NCBI GenBank assembly: GCA_019915135.1
Contig: JAHLMK010000009.1
Location: 806,001-870,000 of the forward strand
Length of the DNA: 64,000 nucleotides
Origin: Strobilurus pachycystidiatus
Taxonomy: Eukaryota > Basidiomycota > Agaricomycetes > Agaricales > Physalacriaceae
Reading direction: 5' to 3'
Position 1 is the first letter of the stretch. The number at the start of each line of letters is the position of its first letter. The translations under genes and the position numbers were made by a program. The notes under the pieces are model-generated. The model saw nothing but the letters and a program-made list of their open reading frames with translations. It was not told the DNA's origin and ran no database searches. This document shows positions 23,442-34,300 of this stretch, in pieces.

Positions 23442-23966
23442 AAATGAGATCTGGAAGGTCACCAGCTATCGCTTCTTGTAAGTTTAAAGCTTGTCTCAAT
23501 CTGAATCAACTTACAATTCCTTCAGTGTCTGTGACCATAAAAGTTTCGAGTACCGCCACAAGACGTGTTTCTGGTGCTGTCAGGACGTGTCACGAAAGCA
23601 GAAACCTCACCCGAGCACTAAGGAGGACGCGAAGCGTCGGCAGAACGTTGGGATGAAGCGGTTTCCATGTAAAAGTCAGTTGAACATCACTTGTCGACGA
23701 AGCAATGCCGGCAAGATGTTGATAACTTTGCGGCTCATACACGAGGAGCGCCATCTTCCCTACTATGACGTCTCAATGCCGGAGGGCGCCCTTGACATGA
23801 TACGCACCCATATGGACTTCTCGACGCCTAGTGTTCTGGCAGCTGCCCTCCGTGAGAAGTATCCTCATGTCTCAGCTGCACAGGTACATCGAGCATGGTC
23901 AGCCATGAGTGAGACGTTGTGGAAGCGAGCAGGGGATCAGATGGAGTCCGGACGACTGTTGTTACG

Positions 23967-23980
23967 AGAGCTCAGAGCTC
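23967..23980 (+). repeat. 7-bp tandem duplication AGAGCTC x2 in the MULE gene
   Basis: With both copies the frame hits TAA at once. With one copy it continues LRELGNEVNYFDEI. This is the pattern expected of a transposon excision footprint, but replication slippage is also possible. Confidence 0.6.
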
Positions 23981-24520
23981 GGTAACGAGGTCAATTACTT
24001 CGACGAGATTCAACCGCCGGAGGGGGTTGAGCAGCTCTGCTTTGGCATGAAGCGAATTCTAAATGCTCTGAGAGGAAAAATAGTCGAGATTGGAATGGAC
24101 GCGACATGTAAGTTTGATCTGTTCTTCGAGACTGGGTTAGTATTAATGCAATATAGTTAATACAAACCAGGGTCACCTCGAGCTGTACAGCATCATGGGC
24201 GAGCATGATAATGCAGGATTTCCCTTGGCGTACTGCCTGCTCACAACAGCAACAGCAGTTGAACAGGGAAAACAAACTTCCGCTCTTGAAGCCTGGGCAA
24301 CAATACTTCGCAAACGCTACGGCATTGACCCGAGGTTTGTCCACCTCGACAAGGATATGGCGGAGATTGGCATGGCAAAGCGGGTCTGGACTCTTGCAAA
24401 GATCCTCATATGCTGGTGGCACCTTAATCGCGCCGTCGGTCAGCGATTGGCTAATGAAAAGATATCGACAACTCCATACCAAGCCCGAGCCGCCCACGAG
24501 TGTTTCCCTTTCATCGATCC

Positions 24521-24959
24521 TAAGGACCTCCACGAGTCAATACTCAAGTATACTCTTGACCCGTGACACGAGTACTCATGCTTCAAAACCAATACTCGTG
24601 ACTCTTCTTTGACTTGACTCATACGGGTACGGATCAAGACGAGTACGGGTTTAATGGGTCAATACTCACGGATACTCTTGCTTTTCAAGTGTATATCATT
24701 CCATTTATATAATGAATGACTATCATATAGAAGTTATTGATTAAATATACACAGAGGATTCACAAAACATTCATTTACTCAAGAAATATATGATGATACA
24801 CCTATTATGAAAATTCATGTCTCCAAAACTCATACTCGCGACCCATCTTTGACTTGACTCTTCTTGATCCGCGGATCAGAACAAGTCATACTCATGAGTA
24901 TTATGACGAGTCAAGTATGCGAGTATACTCTTGACTCTTGATACTCATGGAGGTCCTTA
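24521..24959. mobile_element. hAT-like MITE (439 bp), copy 1
   Basis: TIRs are TAAGGACCTCCACGAGT and, at the other end, the complement of TAAGGACCTCCATGAGT. The 8-bp target duplication ATCGATCC is at 24513-24520 and 24960-24967. Subterminal regions are full of short GACTC/GAGTC-type words. No coding capacity. Removal with one TSD restores the MULE frame (FIDP-AFIPPG). Confidence 0.9.
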
Positions 24960-26589
24960 ATCGATCCTGCGTTTATACCACCTGGTGACCCCGATGCAGC
25001 CGAGCGTGAGGGAGGTCCTGACCCAAACGCAATGCCACGCGAGTCCGACTCGGACATAGCGCGTCCTTGGGCACTGAAGATCAGGCTGGCGGTGGTCCCC
25101 ACTGGTAGTGCGCTGGGCATGACGGAGAGGGAGAGCGAACCACCTGTGCCGTGTGCAGAAGAGGGAGGGGAGGGACCAAAGGAAGTAGCTGCCGCCACGA
25201 GTGCTGCGCCAAGGGCACGCCGTACAGTCGATGGACCAAAGGTAGAGAAACAGAGCCACGCCAAGACGTCGAAGCGCCAATTTTGTCCGAAGGAGTACCG
25301 GTTGGATATCACGGACATGATGGAGCGCCATTATTGTGCACATCCATTCATCCCTGGCGAGGCGCACCCCTCAAAAGCAGCAATCTACGAGTGGGCAGTC
25401 CAGATGATGTATGGTTATTGTGTCGAGAGGGATCTGCGAGAGGTCTGGGGATATCTGTGGGAGAATTGGTATCGACCGGGTCGTTGGGAACTATGGGCGC
25501 GGTCAACATACCCAGAGATGATTGCGATTTTGAAGACCACGATGATCTTAGAAAGCCAGTAAGTTTCTACCTGCAGAACAATGAACACGAGACACTCACA
25601 TTGATAAAAAAAAGTTGGCGTCGCATCAAGGAAGACTTTCTTCATCACTTTGCCATGCCTCGGGTCGACCTTCTGATATGGATTCTGGTCACGAAGCTAG
25701 CGCCGAGCTATTATCGGAGGCTTGACGTGCTCATGAAACCAATTGGTCGCTACCGAGAGTTGGCATCGTGGCGAAAGGCGTTCAAGAAAGAATGGCGACG
25801 TTGCGAGACTACTCCGTTGACACTACCAATGAATGAGAAGTATCAGCCGATTACGGAGAAGTGGGTATGCACTTGTCCATACCTTCACAGCAGCCGCTTT
25901 CTAGTCTGCAAACACCTTGTCCAAGCTGTCCATCCAGTACCGCCAGTCTTCTTCCTTGAAGTCCGTCGGAACCGAGTGCCTCCATTCTGGTCGCACGCTA
26001 CTCTCATCCCTCTTGATCAAGTAACGACAGTCTCTGACCATCCCGCTGGTACGCCATTCGGATCCAGAGCTCGCTCTACACCTGGTGAGGACTCCGACTC
26101 TGACGAGGAAAATATTAGGGCTTTTACCTCGACCCAAACCACGTTCCGCGAGCAGGTTACATCTCGGGTGACCGTCCTCAGGCAGTTTGCAGACATTCTG
26201 GAGTACCAGACGCAATTCGGAGACCAGAGGATGTTGGATAGTGTGGAGCGGGAAGGGACTCGGCTATTCCGGTTTAAGGACCTCCATGAGTATCAAGAGT
26301 CAAGAGTATACTCGCATACTTGACTCATCATAATACTCATGAGTATGACTCGTTCTGATCCGCGGATCAAGACAAGTCAAGTCAAAGATGGGTTGCAAGT
26401 ATGAGTTTTGGAGACATCAATTTTCATAATAGGTGTATCATCATATATTTCTTGAGTAAATGAATGTTTTGTGAATCCTCTATGTATATTTAATCAATAA
26501 CTTCTATATGATAGTCATTCATTATATGTATGGAATGATATACACTTGAAAAGCAAGAGTATCCGTGAGTATTGACCCGTTAAACCCGT

Positions 26590-28284
26590 TGATACGCATT
26601 GTAGAATCCTAGTGCCAGAACCAGGGAATTTTGCGATTCCTGTAGGAGTCTATGCCAGGATTTCCAGTCACAGCACAATGACCAGAGAGACACACGGAGA
26701 AACTACCTTAACGCAGGCAAGTCTCCAGGACTAAGGGATACGCGCCTTTAGGACGCGGTATGATCGACCGATCATACTCCTTAACTCCGAATATCATTAT
26801 CCAAGCGTTGTACTCTTAAAACCAGGAGTTCATTCAACCGTGTCGGTCATGCAATGACAAGTGCCTACCAGAAATAGCACTACGGCAAGTACCCAGGCAG
26901 GAGATACTCTACCAAGAAGGTTCAAGGAGTTTACTCGTGCTAAGTCAGAACTCGCGCGACCAAGAATAGATCAAAGGAGAAGATCTCTCTTCCGGGCCAT
27001 GGCGCCTACGGAATAGTGATCTCCGCTCCGACGCCCCGCACCAAAGAAAACGGACTTCGATCCGTCGCCGCCGATCACTAAAGATAGACCTGGCTAAAAG
27101 GCCCGATCATGGACCTTGTACCTCACTGGAACTCACATATTGATGTGGCGTCACTGAGTTGTCGAAAACGAATCACCTTCCAAGCGCTAAGGATAAACCC
27201 AACCAACGCCTAAAGACACGAAAGAACTCATTAAGGAGTTTTGCCAAGACAAGCGGAACCTCGGGAGACAGAAATAGACTTAAGGAAGAGCCAGATCGGT
27301 GGTGTGGCGCACTTGGCGCTGACCAAGTGTTCAGTCTTCTCCCGGGTCGGCTGTTTCGAACAGGGATAGCCAATCAGGACGCTAGTACAGAATGACTCGA
27401 CCTCCGAGAGGCCCGACGAGTAGTAAACCCGCTTACAGTACAGAATAGCAGGAATAGTATAAAAGGCCAGCAAGCGCCAGTAGATAGGTAGCTTAGTGCC
27501 CCCACAGTATCCGCTAGTAATACGCAGTCGCTGTAGTGAATCTAACTCGAGTTTCGACTCAACTTACTCTGAATTTGAGAGAACCCAAAAGACCTTGAAA
27601 GCCCCAAAAAGACCTTAGAACCATTTAGGCGATATCAGGTGTTAGCAAACTCCTTGAAGAACTCATAGGTTCCTATCCTCCAAGTCACTAAGACAATACC
27701 AAACGACACCACTTGGCGTTAGACCCTTGTGTTCGTTAGAAGGCCGGGTTGCAAGTAGTTCTGCCTTGCAATCACGCTCTGTTGTGAAGTATTCGCCTTT
27801 GAGGAGTTTAGTTGAGTTTGAACGAGTGTTGTTATCGTCTGAAACACCTTACGGAATCTTTGGTCCCAGTCCAAGACACTAGAAGTTTGGTTTAAGGACA
27901 AGGAAATCGCCTTACTTGGTAGCAGTCCAGTAGCATAAACACCTACGGTAGCGGCCTGCCATAAGACAATCACCTTGTACAAAAGAACGATCAATAAGAA
28001 GGAGCTACATTGCCTCGCGCTGTTTAAGGTCTCCGTACGTTGTGACTTCGGCCTACGACTTTCAGATTATCTTGTTCGACTTTGTGAATCAATCTCCCTA
28101 CACCCCCTAAAACTACTCGAACGCAAGTTCGGAATACATCTCTATTGTTCCAATACCAAAAGTACTTGTTCCTTTGAACAACTACACCAGCCTCGCTCCC
28201 ACAAGGAGTATTAGTGAGATATAAGGATAGATAGGATAGATTTCATAGTCCCCTTTTAGAGGTCTATTTCGAACGTGCATATCA
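26590..28284 (+). repeat. Gypsy 5' LTR (1695 bp)
   Basis: TGATACGCAT...GTGCATATCA, with a TATA box TATAAAAG at 27460-27467. Confidence 0.92.
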
Positions 28285-28289
28285 TATTT

Positions 28290-28309
28290 TGGAGCCCACC
28301 GCGAGGGGG
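28290..28309 (+). other. Candidate primer-binding site of the Gypsy element
   Basis: TGGAGCCCACCGCGAGGGGG begins 6 bases after the 5' LTR. It opens with TGG, the complement of a tRNA CCA end. The tRNA species was not identified. Confidence 0.5.
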
Positions 28310-28357
28310 TGATATATTTTGATTTCAACGAAACCTACCAAGGCATCTGCGAAGTCT

Positions 28358-30214
28358 TAAATTCCAAACAACGACCTGGCTGCTAGGAACTCTGAACGTT
28401 ATACCAACAGTCAGAACCAAGCAAACCCGCCACCACCAAAAGCAAAACCAGTCATTGCAGGATCATCAAGTCCTACAAACTCTGGGATAGCAAGTCGGCT
28501 TCGAACCAAACGACCTACAGCCGGATCTCTCTTCAACGGAACTCCCCAAGAAGTTGCTGCAGCTCAAAGGCGTTTAGCGAACCCGTCAACACCAAAGTCC
28601 AAAAAGTCGAAACGTGGAACAAAAGTACCACCGACGCCCCAAGCATCTACTAGGAGAAGAGCTACTTCAGATCCTGAAACACCTTCCCGAGCTACTACCA
28701 GCCAAAGGCAATCTTCAGCCTCCGAAATCTCGCCTAGTTCTACGAGCTCCACACCTTTTGGAAGTCCTCTAACTAGTTTAGAAGACGACGACAGTTTACC
28801 ACCGATTCCTACGTTTATTAACTTCGGAAACTCCAACCCACGAACCAACACTATGCCCGCAATGGCTGCCGTTAGAAAGTTAATCCCTTCTGACGAACTC
28901 AGCGATGAGGCAAAAGCAGAAATCAAGGACAAAAAGGTTCCCATACCTTTCTCCAACAACGCCCCCAAATGCAAAGGCAAATCTGGAGAAGATATTAGGG
29001 AATTCTTCGCGACTTGTGACTGGATCTTCGATGTCTCGAACGTCAAGGAACAAGGAACCAAAATGGAGATGGCTGCCTTCTACGCAGGCCATGAACAGAG
29101 GAAACGCTGGCACCGACATGCAGACTATGCAAAAGGTGTTTGGGCAGACTTCAAGGAATCAATCTTAGCCTCCTACTCGAAGGGTAAGAACGATCCGGAG
29201 TATGTCCCTAGCGACCTCAAGGACGCTTTGGAACCTTACATCTCCCGGCCTGTTAATAACAAACAGTATTGGGAAGCGTTCTCGCGCGAAGTGCTCCATA
29301 TCCTGGAAGCTTTGATTCAGAGTGGAGAGGTAACCAACAAAGGTGCTATTGAGTATATAAAGTCCTCCCTTACGGAAGGAATCTGGCACAATGTCCTAGG
29401 AGATCTGAGGCAGGAAGTGTTGAAGACAGCAGTCGCTGGAACTACTCCGACGTATGATTTTACCTTGGATCAAGTAGCCAAGGCAGTCTCCAATTACTTC
29501 CTCACGGACAAATGGGTATCTGGTCCCCCGACCACGAATGCGTTTTCCAGGGACTTAGTCCCTATGCCAACGTCGCGGGTCAAGACCGAGGAACTGGACG
29601 AATACCTGAACCGTATAGCCTCGCTCCAGGACGTTATCCAGAAAGGAGAGAAAGATCGAGAGGAATCTAGAAAGAATGATCAGAAACTCTTGACGGCAGT
29701 CCTGGAGAGTCTGCAGAGGACCAACATTCAAGGTCTGCGTTCACAAGGCTATGTACAAGAAACACCTAATGTGTATTTACAAACTCCAATGAATGGCGTT
29801 TCGCTTCCGACCAATCTGCCTAACGGGATCTATAAGACTCCGCAAGGTGCGATTCCTCCAGGCAACAAGTTTGTAGTAAACGATGGAAGATGTTATTTCT
29901 GCCGGGATGTGGGGCATATAATCGCCAATTGTCCGGTGAAAGAAATGTGTGAAACCCAAGGTCATATATTCAAACCAGGGGGGACAAACATCTACCACTT
30001 ACAAAATGGACAGCCCATTCAAAGGACCAATGCGAAGCAACCGCTAAGTCCTTGGGAACAGGTACAGAAATACCAGCAAGAAAATGCAACCAAGGTCTCC
30101 GCATTCCAATCCCAAGAAGATGAATTTGCGCCGGATCCTTCGGTATATATGCAAATGACTCCCCAGGAAAGCGAGTTCAGTAGTGAACCATTTTCGGGTT
30201 TCGGCAAGGCTTGA
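28358..30214 (+). CDS. gag: Gag-like polyprotein with CCHC zinc knuckle
   Basis: The frame is open from 28358 to the stop TGA at 30212-30214. The first ATG in it is at 28853, which would give 453 residues. The 165 codons before it are free of stops and Ser/Thr/Pro-rich, so translation may begin at a non-ATG codon or from a spliced leader. Within the 453 residues, an N-terminal helical capsid-like region contains FFATCDWIFDV and RKRWHRHADY. A coiled, charged stretch follows, and then a zinc knuckle CYFCRDVGHIIANC (C-x2-C-x4-H-x4-C). The stop overlaps the ATG of the next ORF (TGATG, -1 frame), a typical termination-reinitiation arrangement. Confidence 0.85.
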
Positions 30215-31389
30215 TGAAGGAAGGGGTGCCTAGTGCACAGACTCCTCCGGAGAGCCAGTTGACTGTTCAAACTCGACAAAGTAATAAAGATAATCATTCC
30301 AAACCGGTTTCAACACCGGAAAAGATAAAAATACCTTGGCCTCGGGACCGGGTCTCCGTGGTAATACCTCCTAAAGCCCCGGTATCGCCAAAGGTAACCT
30401 TCACTAAACCTGAAGTCACCCAAGAAATACCTCCTGTGGATCAGGAAATTCTTGAGGAGATTCTGGCTATGGAAGAACCTGCGCCTGCAGTGCAGCCTAA
30501 GGTAGATTCAACTCTACCTTCGAGTACACCAACGAACCAGAAGACCTTACACCCTCAGCAGAAGGTCAAAAGTTTCCAACGCCGCAGCTTAGCGGAAGAA
30601 TTGCTACACAAGAATCCGAGCTGGAGAGAAGCATGGAAGTTCTTGCTTCCGGAAGCTCTTTTAGCAACGAATCCTCCGTGGCAGCAAAGCATATCGGACT
30701 TCATTAGAAAACGAAATGCGCCGGTTTCGGTACTCCAACAGGAGGAATTGACCGAAACGGTACAAGACGACTACCAACCGGAGTTATACTCAGTTAACTT
30801 ACAAGCACGAGACAACTTGCCGATTGGAGGAATTGTAGTTCACGATGCGGTGGAACAGTTCATAAACCTCACTGGAGGACAATATACTGGACCATTCCAC
30901 ATGACTACGGGAAACATTGCACCAGAGAACGCTGATCTAAGGACTTTCTGGCCTATGATAAACCGCAACGGAAAGAAGGAAAGTCTCATTGACGGGGGTT
31001 CTCAAATCGCCTCAATCTCGCTGAAAGCTGCGTTAGAACTAGGGGTTTCTTATGATCCCAACTTCAAAATAACCATGGAAAGCGCGGATAAAGGACGGAC
31101 TAGTACACTTGGGTTAGCCCGCAATGTACCCTTCGACTTCGAAGGGATTGTGTACTACCTCCAGTTGCATGTTCTGGAGGACCCCGCCTATGAAGTCCTA
31201 TTAGGTAGACCATTCGAGATTGTATCCAATCTGGTAATTACGAACTTGTCCAATGGAAACGCCTTGGGGACTCTGACAGATAATACCAATGGCAAGAAGT
31301 TGACCATACCGTCGTACCGACGAGGACAAATACCTAGGCATATGTTACCACCGGGGCAACAGGGTTTTCACCTGGACTCAAGGAAGTAG
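30214..31389 (+). CDS. Aspartyl protease ORF of the Gypsy element
   Basis: It starts at ATG 30214, overlapping the gag stop, and runs to TAG at 31387-31389 (391 residues). The first part is a Pro/Gln-rich linker. The protease core is seen as SLIDGGSQIASIS (Asp in DGG where retroelement proteases usually have DSG or DTG) and, about 90 residues on, a hydrophobic flap and VLLGRPF. It would release the mature Gag and Pol proteins. It is -1 relative to gag, and the RT frame is again -1 relative to it. The slippery-looking heptamer at 31362-31368 lies inside the overlap with the RT frame (31338-31389). Confidence 0.8.
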   Translation: MKEGVPSAQTPPESQLTVQTRQSNKDNHSKPVSTPEKIKIPWPRDRVSVVIPPKAPVSPKVTFTKPEVTQEIPPVDQEILEEILAMEEPAPAVQPKVDSTLPSSTPTNQKTLHPQQKVKSFQRRSLAEELLHKNPSWREAWKFLLPEALLATNPPWQQSISDFIRKRNAPVSVLQQEELTETVQDDYQPELYSVNLQARDNLPIGGIVVHDAVEQFINLTGGQYTGPFHMTTGNIAPENADLRTFWPMINRNGKKESLIDGGSQIASISLKAALELGVSYDPNFKITMESADKGRTSTLGLARNVPFDFEGIVYYLQLHVLEDPAYEVLLGRPFEIVSNLVITNLSNGNALGTLTDNTNGKKLTIPSYRRGQIPRHMLPPGQQGFHLDSRK

Positions 31390-34300
31390 GAAACGCCTAC
31401 GGAGAGGCGGTGTTGATCCTGGAAAGATCACCTAATGGTAATGTAGAAGTCAAGCAGACATGGGTACCAGGAGAAAATGAAGCACACTTCCGAGAAGGAG
31501 CCTTAACGTCCCTCTACCTGAAGAAATCTCCTGCGTACATAGACAAGGCGGCAAAAAGCCTTAGGAAACAACATGCCTTTATGAAAGCCTCTACGGTGCC
31601 GGGAACTGTCCCAGCTAGCCTGGTAACGCCTCGGGGTTTATTAAAAGAAATCAACGCAACCAAGGTACAAGGATTTCGAAAGGTGTTTAACATAAAGGGA
31701 ATTGCCGAAGATCAAGAACGAACTAAGTCCCACGCCACAGTAACCATGAATCTCTTCTATGGGGTACCACAGGAGTTGCACAAATCATTCTCAGGACTTT
31801 CAGTGACGCTACCTAAAGATTATGTGACGGAAGCACAGGACAAGTTCCTGGAGTTGGAAAGTCAACGTCCAGTACGAGGCGTGTTTGCCGGGAAAAAGTA
31901 TAAACCGATGGCGCTGAAAACCAAAGCCCATCTGGGGACTCTACCCGAAGAATTCAGGATCAAACGACATATCAAAGGCGATCCTCTAGCAGGAATGCCT
32001 GAACTCAGTCCAGATCCCCCGCCCTTCGTACCAACTGGAAGGTATACTGCGGAAAGACGTGAACAACTACAAGCGGACCACCCTGGAGATTTTCTGACTT
32101 CGGTGGAAAGACGAATTGTAGACCAACTTATGTGTGGACAGAATGCGGGATTCGCCTGGGAGGAAATGGAAAAAGGACATTTTGACCCAGAGTACTTTCC
32201 ACCTGTCGATATACCCGTTATTCCACATACTCCGTGGGTGTTAAGAAACATACCTATACCCCCAGGAATCTACGATGAAGTCTGTAAGATAATCAAGCAC
32301 AAACTAGACTCAGGCGTATATGAACCTTCGAACTCTTCATATCGCTCAAGGTGGTTCTGTGTAGTGAAAAAGGATGGCAAGAAACTCCGTTTGGTACATA
32401 GCTTGGAACCTCTTAACGCGGTAACCATCGCACATTCAGGGTTGCCTCCTGCTACAGAGGAGTTAGCTGAAGCGTTCGCAGGAAGAGCCTGTGGAGGTAC
32501 CCTGGACTTGTATGTCGGGTATGATGAACGGCTACTGGCCACTGCCTCTCGCGATATGACTACCTTCTCAACACCTTACGGTGCTTTACGATTAAAGACT
32601 TTACCTATGGGATGGACCAATTCGGTTCCGATATTTCACGACGACGTTACAACCATTCTAATGGATGAGATACCGGCGTTCACAAGACCTTACATCGATG
32701 ATGTACCTGTCCGTGGTCCAGCCACTAGATATGTACAGCCGGATGGAAGTTATGAAACGCTTCCGGGGCATCCAGAAGTTAGGCGCTTTGTCTGGGAACA
32801 CCTTCTAAATATGAATCGTATTATACAACGAATGAAATATGCCGGAGGTACCTTTTCTGGACATAAAGCCATCATATGTGCGGAAGAAATAGTAGTCGTA
32901 GGACATGTCTGCACTTATGAAGGAAGGAAACCGGCAGAAGAAAGAGTTAAGGTGATTTCTGATTGGCCACCTTGCAAGGCACTGACCGAAGTCAGAGCTT
33001 TCCTAGGGACCGCGGGGATCTTCAGGGCCTTCGTGAAAGACTACTCGAAGAAAGCCTTACCTCTTACCCAGTTGACTAAGGACATAACAAAGTTTCAATG
33101 GACGGATATTGAACAAGCTAGTATGGACCTCCTCAAGGAAGCAGTTAGGACTTGTCCGATGCTAAAACCCTTGAATTACGAATGGTCAACTCCGATCACC
33201 TTGTCGGTAGATACTTCTTACCAAGCGGTAGGATATTACCTATCCCAAGTAGATCCGGATGACCCAAAGAAAAGGTACTATGCCAAGTTCATGTCCTTAA
33301 CGCTCAACGACCGAGAAGCCAGGTACTCCCAAGCGAAGAGGGAATTGTTTGGTCTGTTCCGGGCATTGTCCGCGTGTAAGTACTATCTCCTAGGTTGTAG
33401 AAAACTAGAGATTGAAACAGATGCTAAGTACATCAAAGGGATGCTGTCGAATATTGACTCCCTAGCCAATGCCAACCTACAAAGATGGGCAGAGGAGATT
33501 TTGATGTACCATTTCAAGCTTATACACGTACCAGGAAAAGTCCATGGTCCAGACGGTCTTAGCCGCCGTCCTGCTTCGGAGAACGACGAAGTAATACCCA
33601 GACCCGCTCAAGGGGATGAGGACGATCGAATCAATAGCTTTGAATATCAAGAACCTGAGGACCTTCCGACCGAAGACAAACCTCTGGGGTTTGAGACATT
33701 CAGATATGATATTGTCATGATGTGGCCTCACCGCAACTCAAGGCCCCCCACTTTGGTCACACTTTGGCGTCCTGATGCTACGGCTACACAAACCAGCGCC
33801 ACACCGGAAGATGCCGAGAGATATATCAAGGGGTTGAGAGTTCGATCCCTTATGGCGACAGAACCGGGATCCTGGGGTCCCGCCCTTGTCGGGCTTCCCG
33901 CCCTCCCGGATACACTTTGGAGCAAGCGCACATGGTGTAAGACACCCCGGGAATATACTTAGGCCGCGTGAGTCAGGCGGGAGTCGGTACCCGACCAAAC
34001 CCGCCTTCCCGACCAATGGGCGGTCATCGATCTGTCGGGCGGTCATCGGGATGTCGGGATCTCCGTCATCCGCAGCGTCGGACCACTCCCGACGCATCGG
34101 GAGTATGTGGTAGAAGCTTCGAGAAGAGGAACGATGAGCAAGCATGGGATTAGTATAAATACAGAGACAGCGTTGTACTAGCTACTCAGACTTCGTCCTT
34201 AACCAGTTTTCCCCCATACAACTCCGTTGGGCACTCTGAGCTCTCCGTGGTAGGACTCACCCACATGTCTCCCTTCGATACCTCCGTCAACGTCGTGGAC

